Assembly: GCA_003022945.1 (NCBI GenBank)
Contig: PXRZ01000068.1
Coordinates: 1-44,240, forward strand
Direction of reading: 5' to 3'
DNA length: 44,240 bases
From: Halobacteriales archaeon QS_8_69_73
Lineage (GTDB): Archaea; Halobacteriota; Halobacteria; Halobacteriales; Haloarculaceae
The position numbers and the translations under genes are program-made. The notes under the pieces are model-generated. The model was not told the DNA's origin, did not search any database, and worked only from the letters and a program-made list of their open reading frames with translations. Positions 34,501-42,605 of the stretch are shown in pieces (the stretch's first letter is position 1; each line of letters opens with the position of its first letter).

Positions 34501-34778
34501 TCGTCATCGGCCGTTTTCAGCTGCTCGACGGCGTCGTTGACGAGGACGACGTCGCCGACGGCCCGGACCCAGCGGTACGGCAGTAGTACGCCGTTTGCGT
34601 TCTCGAGGCGATCGTCGAACAGGTCGCGGTTGATCTGCCCGAGCGCCAGACCGGTGACGCGCTCGTCGGTCATATCCAGCCGGAGGTCCTCGACCTCGCC
34701 GACGAACACGCCGTTGTTCGAGTAGACTTCCCGGCCGACGAGCGACGTGATCTCCTGGGGGGCGGGCTCTGGCTCCAT
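34497..34778 (-). CDS. PRC-barrel domain protein
   Basis: The 93-residue protein is one PRC-barrel (about 10-85, LVGREVYSNNGVFVGEVEDL and VLLPYRWVRAVGDVVLV). Haloarchaea carry several such small proteins; some act in RNA or division-related complexes (CdpB type), but this one cannot be assigned. It is a single gene. Confidence 0.85.
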   Translation of the reverse strand: MEPEPAPQEITSLVGREVYSNNGVFVGEVEDLRLDMTDERVTGLALGQINRDLFDDRLENANGVLLPYRWVRAVGDVVLVNDAVEQLKTADDD

Positions 34779-34877
34779 AGCGGCGCGTCGAGTCGGGTCC
34801 CCTTAACTGTTGGCGGTGGCCGCTGAGCTCTGTTTAGTTAGGGCTGAATACGGTGCGAACGGAGTGGACAAGATCTT

Positions 34878-34977
34878 GGAAGCCCCTGCGCTCTCGACGG
34901 CTGCGACTCGCTGCGGTCCTCGGACTGTGTCCTGCGGTCCTTGCGTCATCTCGCTCGTCGAGAGCGCAGCCCCTTCC
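34878..34977. repeat. 100-nt element with a 14-bp perfect stem
   Basis: CTGCGCTCTCGACG (34886-34899) pairs perfectly with CGTCGAGAGCGCAG (34956-34969), and an outer GGAAG/CTTCC stem (34878-34882, 34973-34977) closes it around a symmetric internal loop. The 56-nt apical loop contains a GCTGCG-rich direct repeat (CTGCGGTCC twice). It lies in the 335-nt gap before thioredoxin, which otherwise shows only a 12-nt palindrome TCAATTAATTGA (35009-35020). Confidence 0.8.
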
Positions 34978-35113
34978 AGCCCCGCCCGGCGGTGGATTTC
35001 CCGCCAGCATCAATTAATTGAACACGACCGGCCGCCGCCCGTCGCCTTCGGCCGTCTGTACGGCCCGTACAGTTCCCCGAAGGAGTTAATCGGGTCTCGA
35101 CCTACCGTTCGGT

Positions 35114-35503
35114 ATGAGCGACGCGGGAGACATCGAGGACATCCGCGAACAGAGGAAAGAACAGCTCCGCAGTCGGGCGGGCGCGCCAAGGGAGCCCGTC
35201 CACGTCGAGGACGGCGACCACCTCGAGGAGCTGCTGTCCGACCACGACGTCGTGCTCGCGGACTTCTACGCCGACTGGTGCGGCCCCTGCGAGATGCTCG
35301 AGCCGACCGTCGAGTCGGTCGCCGAGTCGACGTCCGCGGCCGTCGCCAAGGTGGACATCAACGCTCACCAGGAACTCGCCACTCGGTACCAGGTCCAGGG
35401 CGTTCCCACGCTGTATCTGTTCGTCGACGGCGAGCCCGAAGACCGGATGGTCGGCGTCCAGGACGAGGAGACGCTCGTCGAGGCAATCGAGGCCCACGCC
35501 TGA
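35114..35503 (+). CDS. trxA: Thioredoxin
   Basis: The 129-residue protein has the thioredoxin fold with the active site WCGPC (Cys56, Cys59) and the cis-proline in VQGVPTLYL. A charged N-terminal extension of about 30 residues precedes the fold, which is usual for haloarchaeal thioredoxins. It reduces disulphides in the cytosol, probably with a thioredoxin reductase encoded elsewhere. It is a single gene. Confidence 0.92.
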   Translation: MSDAGDIEDIREQRKEQLRSRAGAPREPVHVEDGDHLEELLSDHDVVLADFYADWCGPCEMLEPTVESVAESTSAAVAKVDINAHQELATRYQVQGVPTLYLFVDGEPEDRMVGVQDEETLVEAIEAHA

Positions 35504-35622
35504 CGGTGGTTACTGCGGCGAGTTTCGGCACGACGAAAGCGGGGCCGTACCGACGCTGAACGGCCAGGCTGCCCGGCACCTGGCGGTAGCGACTCGCAGT
35601 AGTCACTACGAGGCCGCCCGGT

Positions 35623-35643
35623 AGTTTTATACTCCTGTAAACT
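35623..35643 (+). promoter_or_regulatory. Inverted repeat in the biotin operon promoter
   Basis: AGTTT-N11-AAACT (35623-35643) overlaps a TATA-like element (TTTTATAC) and ends 12 nt before the bioB start. The position suits an operator, for example for a biotin-responsive repressor. The binding protein is not in the window. Confidence 0.45.
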
Positions 35644-35655
35644 GCTCGGACTAGA

Positions 35656-36768
35656 GTGGTTTACGAGACGGGCAACCGAACGATCGACGACGCGGTCCGG
35701 CGGCTCCTCGACGGCGAGCGGCTCGACAGGACCGACGGACTCGCGCTGCTGGCGCAGCCGGTCGAGCCGCTGTCGGCCGGCGCCGACCTGGTCCGGCGGG
35801 AGTTCTCCGACGGGACCGTCGACGCCTGTAGCATCGTCAACGCGAAGGCGGGCGACTGCGCGGAGGATTGCGGTTTCTGTGCGCAGTCAGCGCACTTCGA
35901 CACCGGTATCGACACCTACGGTTTTCTCGGCCCCGAGAGGGTCCTGGAGGCCGCAAAGCGCGCCGAGCGCGACGGTGCCCAGCGGTTCGGCATCGTCGTC
36001 GCCGAGAAAGGCGTCTCCAGGAAGCACCGTCCCGACGAGTGGGACGACATCGTCCGGGCCATCCGGCTGGTGCGCAACGAGACCGACGTCGAGGTCGACG
36101 CCTCCCTCGGGCTGTTGACCGAGAGGGAGGCGGAGATCCTCGCCGCGGAGGGGCTGAACCACTACAACCACAACATCGAGACCTCCCGGCGGTACTTCCC
36201 GGAGGTCGTCGGCACCCACTCCTTCGAGGACCGGCTGAAGACGCTGCGGCGGGCGAAAGCCGTCGGGATGGACCTCTGTGCCGGCGTCATCCTCGGAATG
36301 GGCGAGTCGCCGGCTGACCGCATTGACGCCGCCGTCGAACTGCAGGAGATCGGCGTCTCCTCGCTGCCGGTGAACATCCTCAACCCGGTCGCGGGCACGC
36401 CGCTGGGCGACCGCGACCACACCGACATCTCGAAGCCGGAGCTGCTGAAGACCATCGCGGTCTACCGCTTCCTGCACCCCGAGACGCGGGTCCGGCTGAC
36501 CGGCGGCCGCGAGGTCAACCTCGCGCCCGACGAACAGCACCTCCCCTTCGAGGCCGGCGCCGACGGCCTCCTCACCGGCGACTACCTCACCACCGAGGGC
36601 CAGGACCCCGGCGACGACATCGAGATCATGCGACGGGCCGGCCTGGAGCCGAACCGCGAGGTCAACGACTTCGACCCCGAGGAGGTTCGGGAACGACACC
36701 GTGACCCCGCGCCCGACACCGCCGTCGGCACCGCGACGAGCAACGCGAGCACCGAACTCGACGACTGA
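35656..36768 (+). CDS. bioB: Biotin synthase
   Basis: BioB inserts sulphur into dethiobiotin, the last step of biotin synthesis. The 370-residue radical SAM protein has the CxxxCxxC motif (Cys68, Cys72, Cys75) in GDCAEDCGFCAQS, and the expected YNHNIETSRRYF and LTGGREVNL segments. The GTG at 35656 is the start. It is the first gene of the biotin operon; the following bioU begins 19 nt after the stop. Confidence 0.95.
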   Translation: MVYETGNRTIDDAVRRLLDGERLDRTDGLALLAQPVEPLSAGADLVRREFSDGTVDACSIVNAKAGDCAEDCGFCAQSAHFDTGIDTYGFLGPERVLEAAKRAERDGAQRFGIVVAEKGVSRKHRPDEWDDIVRAIRLVRNETDVEVDASLGLLTEREAEILAAEGLNHYNHNIETSRRYFPEVVGTHSFEDRLKTLRRAKAVGMDLCAGVILGMGESPADRIDAAVELQEIGVSSLPVNILNPVAGTPLGDRDHTDISKPELLKTIAVYRFLHPETRVRLTGGREVNLAPDEQHLPFEAGADGLLTGDYLTTEGQDPGDDIEIMRRAGLEPNREVNDFDPEEVRERHRDPAPDTAVGTATSNASTELDD

Positions 36769-36787
36769 TACGACACCCCACACGACA

Positions 36788-37885
36788 ATGAACAACATCG
36801 ACTTCGCGGTTCTCGGCACCGGCGGTATCGGACGACGAGCGCTCGAGTACTCCAGGTCGAAGGACGACCTGACGCCGGTCGCCGCCTGCGACCGCAACGG
36901 CGTGGCCGTCGACCACGACGGCCTCGACGTGGACGAACTGCTGGCGGCGACGGAGGGCAACATCGCGAGCGAGGCCGGAGCCTCGGACGCGAGCGAGGCC
37001 GGAGCCTCGGACGCGAGCGGGGAGGATGCCGACCCGCGACCCGACGGCGGGGTGGCGGTCAAACGGAGCGGCGAGATGCAAGGCGTGGCCGCCTCGGCGC
37101 AGGCCGACCCCACCGAGACGCCCATCGACGGCGTCGTTGCCGAGTCCGACGCTATCGACGCCGTTCTCGTCGCGCTGCCGAACCTCGAACACGACTTCAT
37201 CCCGCGGGTCGGCGAGCGGTTCGCCGAGGCCGGCTACGAGGGCGTCCTCGTGGACGTGCTCAAGCGCTCCCGCGTCATCGACATACTCGACGACCGGGCG
37301 GCGACCTTCGAGGAGTCCGGAATCACGTTCGTCTGCGGCGCCGGCGCCACGCCGGGCTTTCTGACCGGCGCGGCGGCACTTGCCGCCCAGTCGTTCGTCG
37401 AGGTCGAGTCCGTCGACATCTGGTGGGGCGTCGGCCTGAAGTCCGGCTACGAGGACAACCGCGGCACCATCCGGGAGGACATCGCCCACCTCGACGGCTA
37501 CGACATCGAGACGGCCCGGGACCTCAGCGACGAGGAGATCGAGGCCATCGTCGAGGAGCACGACGGCCGCATCGAGTTCACCGACATGGAGCACGCCGAC
37601 GACGTCCTGCTGGAACGGGCCGGCATCTGCGACGCCGACGACGTCACCGTCGGCGGAATCTTGGACGTTTGTTCCGACGAGAAGCCGACGACGACGACCG
37701 TCGAAGTGACCGGCCGGACCTTCGACGGCGAACGCGGAACGAACACGTTCCAGCTCGACGACGATACCAGCATGGCGGCCAACGTCAACGGACCGGCGCT
37801 GGGCTACCTGACGGCCGGCGTCCGGCGGAACCGCGCCGGCGAGTACGGCGTCTTCGGCCCCGCCGACCTGATGCCCAGGTTCTGA
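36788..37885 (+). CDS. bioU: BioU-type oxidoreductase (KAPA to DAPA step)
   Basis: The 365-residue protein starts with a Rossmann NAD(P) site (VLGTGGIGRRALEYS) and looks like a saccharopine/homoserine dehydrogenase-type oxidoreductase. It sits exactly where bioA is missing, between bioB and bioF. In cyanobacteria BioU replaces BioA: it uses a lysine of its own chain as amino donor to make 7,8-diaminononanoate. A lysine in an equivalent-looking place is Lys159 in VLVDVLKRSRV. Residues 61-80 hold an odd tandem insert, EAGASDAS twice. The call rests on context and general fold, not on a sequence search. Confidence 0.72.
   Translation: MNNIDFAVLGTGGIGRRALEYSRSKDDLTPVAACDRNGVAVDHDGLDVDELLAATEGNIASEAGASDASEAGASDASGEDADPRPDGGVAVKRSGEMQGVAASAQADPTETPIDGVVAESDAIDAVLVALPNLEHDFIPRVGERFAEAGYEGVLVDVLKRSRVIDILDDRAATFEESGITFVCGAGATPGFLTGAAALAAQSFVEVESVDIWWGVGLKSGYEDNRGTIREDIAHLDGYDIETARDLSDEEIEAIVEEHDGRIEFTDMEHADDVLLERAGICDADDVTVGGILDVCSDEKPTTTTVEVTGRTFDGERGTNTFQLDDDTSMAANVNGPALGYLTAGVRRNRAGEYGVFGPADLMPRF
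36970..37022 (+). repeat. In-frame tandem repeat within bioU
   Basis: A 24-nt unit, starting GCGAGCGAGGCCGGAGCC and ending TCGGAC, occurs twice in tandem (36967-37014), followed by a third partial GCGAGCG. It encodes (A)SEAGASDA twice and keeps the frame. Confidence 0.85.
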
Positions 37886-37888
37886 TCG

Positions 37889-39094
37889 ATGTCGCTGCAA
37901 CGCGGCGGCGACCACGGCTTCGACCTCGAAACCCGGCTCGCCGAGCGGGAACGGGCCGGCCTGCGGCGCAGCCTCGACCCCGTCGACGCCGTCGGTGCCC
38001 GCGCCCGGACGGCCGACGACCCCGGCGGCGACCCGCCGGCCTTCGGCGACGAACGGATCCTCCTCGCGGCCAACAATTACCTCGGGCTGGCCGGCGACGA
38101 GCGGGTGGCCGACGCCGCCGCCCGCGCGGCCCGCGAGGTCGGCACCGGCGCCGGCGCCTCCCGGCTCGTCGTCGGCGACACGCCCGTCCACCGGTCGCTG
38201 GAGCGGCGGCTCGCCGCCGAGAAGGACACCGAGCGGGCGCTGACCTTTTCCTCCGGCTACGCGGCCAACGTCGGCACCATCACGGCGCTGTCGCCGAACG
38301 TCATCTTTTCCGACGAGCTGAACCACGCCAGCATCGTCGACGGCGCGCGGCTGTCCGGCGCCGACGTCGAGGTGTACGACCACTGCGACGTCGACGACCT
38401 CGCGGCGGCGATGAAGCGGCGGGCCGCCGGCGCGGCCGACCCCGGGGAGTCGTGGCTCGTCGTCACGGATTCGGTGTTCTCGATGGACGGCGACGTCGCG
38501 CCGCTGTCGGCGGTCTGCGACGTCGTCGAGCGGTTCGGCGCGTGGCTGTCGGTCGACGAGGCCCACGCCACCGGCGTCTACGACGGCGGCGTCGTCGGCG
38601 AGCGCGGCCTGACCGGCCGCGTCGACGTCCAGCTCGGCACGCTGTCGAAGGCGCTGGGCGCACAGGGCGGCTTCGTCGCCGGCGCCGAGCCGCTAATCGA
38701 GCACCTGTTGAACGCCGCGCGGTCGTTCGTCTTCTCGACGGGGCTGGCGCCGCCGGCGGCCGCCGCCGCCGAGCGGGCGCTGGAGTTCGCGGCCGACCGG
38801 CGCGAGCCGCTGTGGACGAACGTCGACCGGCTCCGGGACGGTCTCGAGGCGCTCGACTACGAGGTGTGGGGCGACACCCACGTCCTGCCGGTCGTCGTCG
38901 GCGACCGCGCCGAGGCGCTCGCTCTCGAGGAGCGGCTTCGCGAGGCGGGCGTCGTCGCGCCGGCCATCCGGCCGCCGACCGTCCCCGAGGGGACGAGCCG
39001 GATTCGGCTGGCGCCGCAGGCGACCCACACCGACGCCGACATCGACCGCTGTCTGTCGGCCTTCGAGGCCGCCGCGGAGGCCGACCTCGCGTGA
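37889..39094 (+). CDS. bioF: 8-amino-7-oxononanoate synthase
   Basis: BioF condenses pimeloyl thioester with alanine to give KAPA, using PLP. The 401-residue product has the aminotransferase-fold features of the family: SGYAANVGTI, DELNHASIVDG, VDEAHATG, and the PLP lysine Lys254 in TLSKALGAQGG. It starts 3 nt after the bioU stop, and its own stop overlaps the bioD start (GTGA), so the operon is tightly packed. Confidence 0.95.
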   Translation: MSLQRGGDHGFDLETRLAERERAGLRRSLDPVDAVGARARTADDPGGDPPAFGDERILLAANNYLGLAGDERVADAAARAAREVGTGAGASRLVVGDTPVHRSLERRLAAEKDTERALTFSSGYAANVGTITALSPNVIFSDELNHASIVDGARLSGADVEVYDHCDVDDLAAAMKRRAAGAADPGESWLVVTDSVFSMDGDVAPLSAVCDVVERFGAWLSVDEAHATGVYDGGVVGERGLTGRVDVQLGTLSKALGAQGGFVAGAEPLIEHLLNAARSFVFSTGLAPPAAAAAERALEFAADRREPLWTNVDRLRDGLEALDYEVWGDTHVLPVVVGDRAEALALEERLREAGVVAPAIRPPTVPEGTSRIRLAPQATHTDADIDRCLSAFEAAAEADLA

Positions 39095-39765
39095 GCCTCG
39101 CCGTCGTCGGCACGGACACCGGCATCGGCAAGACCGTCGTCACGGCGGCACTCGTCGCCCGGCTTCGCGGCCGCGGCGTCGACGCCCGCGCGGTCAAGCC
39201 CGCACAGACCGGCTTCCCCGAGGACGACGACGCCGGCTACGTCCAGGACGTCTGCTCGACGGAGGCGGCCGCGAGTCGGCTCCGGACGTTCGGCGAGCCG
39301 CTGGCGCCGGCGGTGGCGGCCCGCCGGGCCGACGACCCGCTCGCCTACGGGCCGCTGCTCGAGGAGAGCCGCACGGCGCTCGACGCCGCCGAGGTCGGCG
39401 TCCTCGAGGGCGCCGGCGGGCTCCGGGTGCCGCTGTCGAACGAGCCCCGCCGGGAGATCGTCGACCTCGTCGCCGACCTGTCGCTGCCGGCGCTGGTCGT
39501 CGCCCGGTCGGGGCTCGGCGCGCTGAATCACACCGCGCTGACCGTCGAGGCGCTGCGCCGGCGCGACGTCGACGTCCTCGGGGTCGCGCTCAACCGGTAC
39601 GGCGGCGACTCCGTCGCCGAGCGGACCAACCCCGACGAGCTCGAGCGGATGTGCGGCTGTCCGGTCGGGACGCTACCGGAGACGGCCCTCGGTGACCGTC
39701 GTGCACACGGGGCGCTCGTCGACGAACTCCCGCACAAACGGATGGGGGAGGAACTCCCCCTGTGA
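39091..39765 (+). CDS. bioD: Dethiobiotin synthetase
   Basis: BioD closes the ureido ring of dethiobiotin from DAPA, CO2 and ATP. The 224-residue product has the P-loop GTDTGIGKT (residues 7-15), the substrate lysine in AVKPAQTG, and LEGAGGLRVPL. The GTG at 39091 overlaps the bioF stop. It is the last gene of the operon. The pimeloyl-supplying genes and bioA are not in the window. Confidence 0.93.
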   Translation: MSLAVVGTDTGIGKTVVTAALVARLRGRGVDARAVKPAQTGFPEDDDAGYVQDVCSTEAAASRLRTFGEPLAPAVAARRADDPLAYGPLLEESRTALDAAEVGVLEGAGGLRVPLSNEPRREIVDLVADLSLPALVVARSGLGALNHTALTVEALRRRDVDVLGVALNRYGGDSVAERTNPDELERMCGCPVGTLPETALGDRRAHGALVDELPHKRMGEELPL

Positions 39766-39943
39766 CACTACGGAGCCCGAAGGCTCCATTCAACCGTACG
39801 ATATCGACCGATATAACTCTGTGCCAGACGGGTGTCGTCCGCTGACTGCTGGCGGTCATATATCCGGGACGGCGCCGGGTCGCGGCGGGTCGTGCTGGGT
39901 CGCGGCGGAGTCCGGCCGCCGACGTCCGGCCGCCGGCCGCCGC

Positions 39944-40195
39944 TCACTTCCGCCGGCGAACCTCGACGGCCGTCTCCGCGCCGACGGCCGACCCGCCCTC
40001 CGGCCGCTCGACCCGCAGCGTCGCGTCGACGGAGACGCCACGGCCCTTCGAGACGAACTCCTCGAGGCCCTCGCCCTCGGGGGCCACGTCGTACGCCAGC
40101 TGAAGGTACGCCGCGGAGCGGTTCCTCGACAGTTCGTCTTCGACCCAGTGCCGGGAGATATCCCCAATACGGGCGGGGTCGTAGCTGAGGACCAC
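39944..40195 (-). CDS. Hypothetical protein, 83 residues
   Basis: Downstream of the YbaK-type gene the minus strand is open for VVLSYDPARIGDISRHWVED and further to LEEFVSKGRGVSVDATLRVERPEGG and ends with EVRRRK. It has the composition of a haloarchaeal protein, but the start is unsure (GTG at 40195 proposed) and I recognise no family. It may be the tail of a longer, broken gene. The 180 nt between it and bioD contain nothing I can name. Confidence 0.4.
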   Translation of the reverse strand: MVLSYDPARIGDISRHWVEDELSRNRSAAYLQLAYDVAPEGEGLEEFVSKGRGVSVDATLRVERPEGGSAVGAETAVEVRRRK

Positions 40196-40259
40196 GCGAG
40201 CCGCGGTCTCGGCGGCGTCGCTCGTGCCGGCTGGAGAGCCCGCGGCAGAACCGCCGCGG

Positions 40260-40730
40260 TCACTTCGCGACGTCGGCGACGGTCGCCCCCGACAGCTCCC
40301 GCAGCCGGTCGGGAGCGATGGGGAACACCGCCTCGGGCGTGCCGGCGGCGGCCCACACCTCCTCGTGGTCGGTGAGCGTCTCGTCCATGAACACCGGGAC
40401 GTCGGCCTCGTGACAGAACGGCGGGACGCCGCCGATGGCCCACCCGAGCGTCGCCTTGATATCGTCGGCGTCGGCCATCGTCGCCGATCCGGCACCGACG
40501 AGGTCGGCCAGCGTCGACTCGTCGACTCGATTGGCGCCGCTGGTGACGCTGACGACCAACTCGCCGTCGGCCGACAGGACGATGCCGCTGGCGATCTGTG
40601 CGACGCTGCAGCCGACGGCCGCTGCCGCGTCGGCCGCCGTCTTCGTCCCCTCGGGGAACTCGTGGACGTCGACGTCGAAGCCGTGGTCGTCGGCCGCCCG
40701 TCGTGCGAATTCCTTGGCGCGCGGATGCAT
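40260..40730 (-). CDS. YbaK/ProX-type aminoacyl-tRNA deacylase
   Basis: The 156-residue protein is of the YbaK/EbsC/ProXp group, which removes wrongly attached amino acids from tRNA. The expected parts are visible: KTAADAAAAVGCSVAQIASGIVL with the conserved Ala-Ala helix, VVSVTSGANRVDE, and the GGVPPF motif (GWAIGGVPPF) that lines the active site. It ends VADVAK. Which tRNA it edits cannot be told. Confidence 0.88.
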   Translation of the reverse strand: MHPRAKEFARRAADDHGFDVDVHEFPEGTKTAADAAAAVGCSVAQIASGIVLSADGELVVSVTSGANRVDESTLADLVGAGSATMADADDIKATLGWAIGGVPPFCHEADVPVFMDETLTDHEEVWAAAGTPEAVFPIAPDRLRELSGATVADVAK

Positions 40731-41024
40731 GGAAGAGATGGTGGCGGCGACGAAGCAAGAACCTCCCGGTGCGGACGGCCGCTCGGTCGGGCTCCGCGTC
40801 CGCCTCCGTTTTTGACTTCGTCTCCATCATCTCCGGCGTCGCGTCGGCGCCGGACGCCGGCTCCGGCACCGGTCCCGTCTCGACCGGTCCCCCGGACTCG
40901 TCGACGTCGAGCGCCGTCGCGAGCGTCCGCGGCGCCGGCCGGCCGTGCCGCCGCCGACCGTCAACGCTATCTGCCTCGGCGGGCCACCGGCTACCCATGT
41001 TGTCGACGTTCGCGGGTGGTCGCG
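40731..41024. other. Intergenic region with no assigned gene
   Basis: Open frames on both strands are low in complexity; no protein family is recognised. Confidence 0.4.
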
Positions 41025-42086
41025 GTGGTTGACCCGCTCGAACTCGTCGTCGTCGCCTTCGCCGGCGGGGCCTTCGGCGCCGCCGTCGGCGCCCTTGAGG
41101 CGTTCTCGCTGGCGGGCGTGCTCGTCGTCGTCGGCGAGGCCGTCGACGTCGCCGCCGACGGCCTCCCGGGACCGAGCGGGGACCCGGCGGCGCTGGGGTC
41201 GAGCGGGCTGACCGCCCTCACCGGTCTCGGGCCGCTGTTCGGCCCACACGTCGCCTTCGCCGGCGGCGCGGCCGCCACCGCCTTCGCCGCGCGCCAGGGG
41301 TATCTCGATTCCGACTTCGACTACCACGAGGCCAAACACGTCACCGCGGCGCTCGGCCCGCGGGCCGACGTGATGGCCGTCGGCGGCGCCTTCGGCGTCG
41401 TCGGCGTCGGCCTCGTGGCGGCGTCGGTCCGGCTCGGGCTGCCGTTCGACCCCATCTCGTTCGGTATCGTCGTCTCGGGGCTGTTACACCGGCTGGTGCT
41501 CGGCTTCCCGCTGATCGGGACGGTCCGCGGGGAGACGCCGCTGGACATGACGCCCTACGAGCGGCGAATCCGGCGACCGCCCCGGGCCGACGGCGGCGAT
41601 ACCCGGCGCCGGTTCGCCGTCGAGCCGTGGCTCCCCGGGCAATCCGACCCGGCGCGGGCGGCGCTGCTCGGGGCGGTCGTCGGCGTCGTCGGCGCCTTCC
41701 TCACCTTCCGGACCGGCAGCCCGTTTCTCGCCTTCGGGCTGGCGGCCGCGACGCTGTTGTTTCACTGCGCCGGCGTCGAGCGGGTCCCCGTCACCCACCA
41801 CGCGGCGCTGGTCTCCTCGCTCGCGGTCGTCGGGCTGGCGGGCGGGGCGGCGACGCCGGCGGCGTTCGCGGCCGCCACGAGCCTGGCGGTCGCCCTCCTC
41901 GTAGGGGCCGTCTTCGGCGCCGTGACCGCGCTGGCCGCCGAGCTCGCACAGCGGCTGCTGTACGCCCACGCCGACACCCACCTCGACCCACCGGCCGTCG
42001 GTATCCTCGTCGGGACGTCGCTGGTCGTCCTGCTGGACCTGGCCGGCGTCTTCCAGCAGTCGCTGCTGCCGACGCTCGGGCTATAG
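41025..42086 (+). CDS. Haloarchaeal polytopic membrane protein
   Basis: The GTG at 41025 opens VVDPLELVVVAFAGGAFG (an earlier GTG at 41016 is possible). The 353-residue protein has about nine hydrophobic helices, rich in Gly, Ala and Val, with a soluble loop of about 60 residues in the middle (GETPLDMTPYERRIRRPPRA...). The segment DSDFDYHEAKHVTAALGPRADV between helices carries two His that could bind a metal. I do not know the family or the substrate. Confidence 0.65.
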   Translation: MVDPLELVVVAFAGGAFGAAVGALEAFSLAGVLVVVGEAVDVAADGLPGPSGDPAALGSSGLTALTGLGPLFGPHVAFAGGAAATAFAARQGYLDSDFDYHEAKHVTAALGPRADVMAVGGAFGVVGVGLVAASVRLGLPFDPISFGIVVSGLLHRLVLGFPLIGTVRGETPLDMTPYERRIRRPPRADGGDTRRRFAVEPWLPGQSDPARAALLGAVVGVVGAFLTFRTGSPFLAFGLAAATLLFHCAGVERVPVTHHAALVSSLAVVGLAGGAATPAAFAAATSLAVALLVGAVFGAVTALAAELAQRLLYAHADTHLDPPAVGILVGTSLVVLLDLAGVFQQSLLPTLGL

Positions 42087-42090
42087 TCGA

Positions 42091-42156
42091 CGCTCGCCGT
42101 CACCCGCTCGCCGTCACCCGCTCGCCGTCACCCGCTCGCCGTCACCCGCTCGCCGG
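42091..42156. repeat. 14-bp tandem repeat, four copies
   Basis: CGCTCGCCGTCACC occurs four times head to tail (42091-42146), followed by a partial fifth copy. It lies at the very 3' end of the degenerate cutA gene. A 14-bp unit shifts the frame at every copy, so expansion here changes the end of that protein. Confidence 0.92.
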
Positions 42157-42418
42157 AGGCGTCGAGGAGGTCGCTCTCGTCGACCCGCTCGGTGCACGGC
42201 ACCTCGTAAAGGTGGGGCTCGACGACGCGGTCGCGGAGCGGCCCGGTAGCCGTCGGCGGTCTCTTCACCGACAGGACGACCTCCGGTTCGGCGACGACCC
42301 CGCCCCAGGTACGTCGACCGGCGGCCGAGGCGGTCGAGCAGGCGGTCAGCTCCTCTTTGACGAGCGCGGCCGCGATGTCGTCGGCCGTCGACGGCGCCGT
42401 CGCGTGGGCAGTCGGTGT
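42128..42418 (-). pseudogene. cutA: CutA1-like protein, degenerate
   Basis: The minus strand reads PTAHATAPSTADDIAAALVK, then EVVLSVK and DRVVEPHLYEVPC followed by DESDLLD, in the order of CutA1 divalent-cation tolerance proteins. The start codon is gone (ACA where ATG is expected), and about ten residues around the conserved W/Y strand are missing. Its end is inside the tandem repeat. It is probably non-functional. Confidence 0.6.
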
Positions 42419-42422
42419 CGGG

Positions 42423-42604
42423 TCAGTCCTCGTCGGCTCGGCCGACGGGGTTGTACTGACCGTTGATGTCCCACTCGTGGATGCAGTGTCTGTTGCCGAC
42501 CCGTCGCTCGCCGTTCTCGGCGGCGATGACCCACTTGCCGGCCGACTCGTCCCAGACGTCGGTGCGGCCGCAGCGCTGACACCGGCGGCGATCGGAGCCG
42601 TCGG
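42423..42604 (-). CDS. HEWD-type small zinc-finger protein (start unclear)
   Basis: The frame encodes CQRCGRTDVWDESAGKWV, then an acidic turn and HCIHEWDINGQYNP, the signature of haloarchaeal HEWD proteins of about 60 residues, with one zinc site formed by CQRC and HC. No ATG or GTG is in frame at the right place. An ATG at 42607-42605 would serve if one base were missing (ATGCCGAC instead of ATGGCCGAC). So the gene is either broken at its start or misread. The end lies just before cutA. Confidence 0.55.
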
Positions 42605-42605
42605 C

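Noticed and set aside
37423-38960. Long arginine-rich reading frame upstream of bioD
   Set aside because: It is a shadow of bioU and bioF in another frame; only the part from 39091 has the bioD sequence.
40738-40998. Acidic minus-strand frame upstream of the YbaK-type gene
   Set aside because: Low complexity, no start and no family; it could be chance at this GC content.
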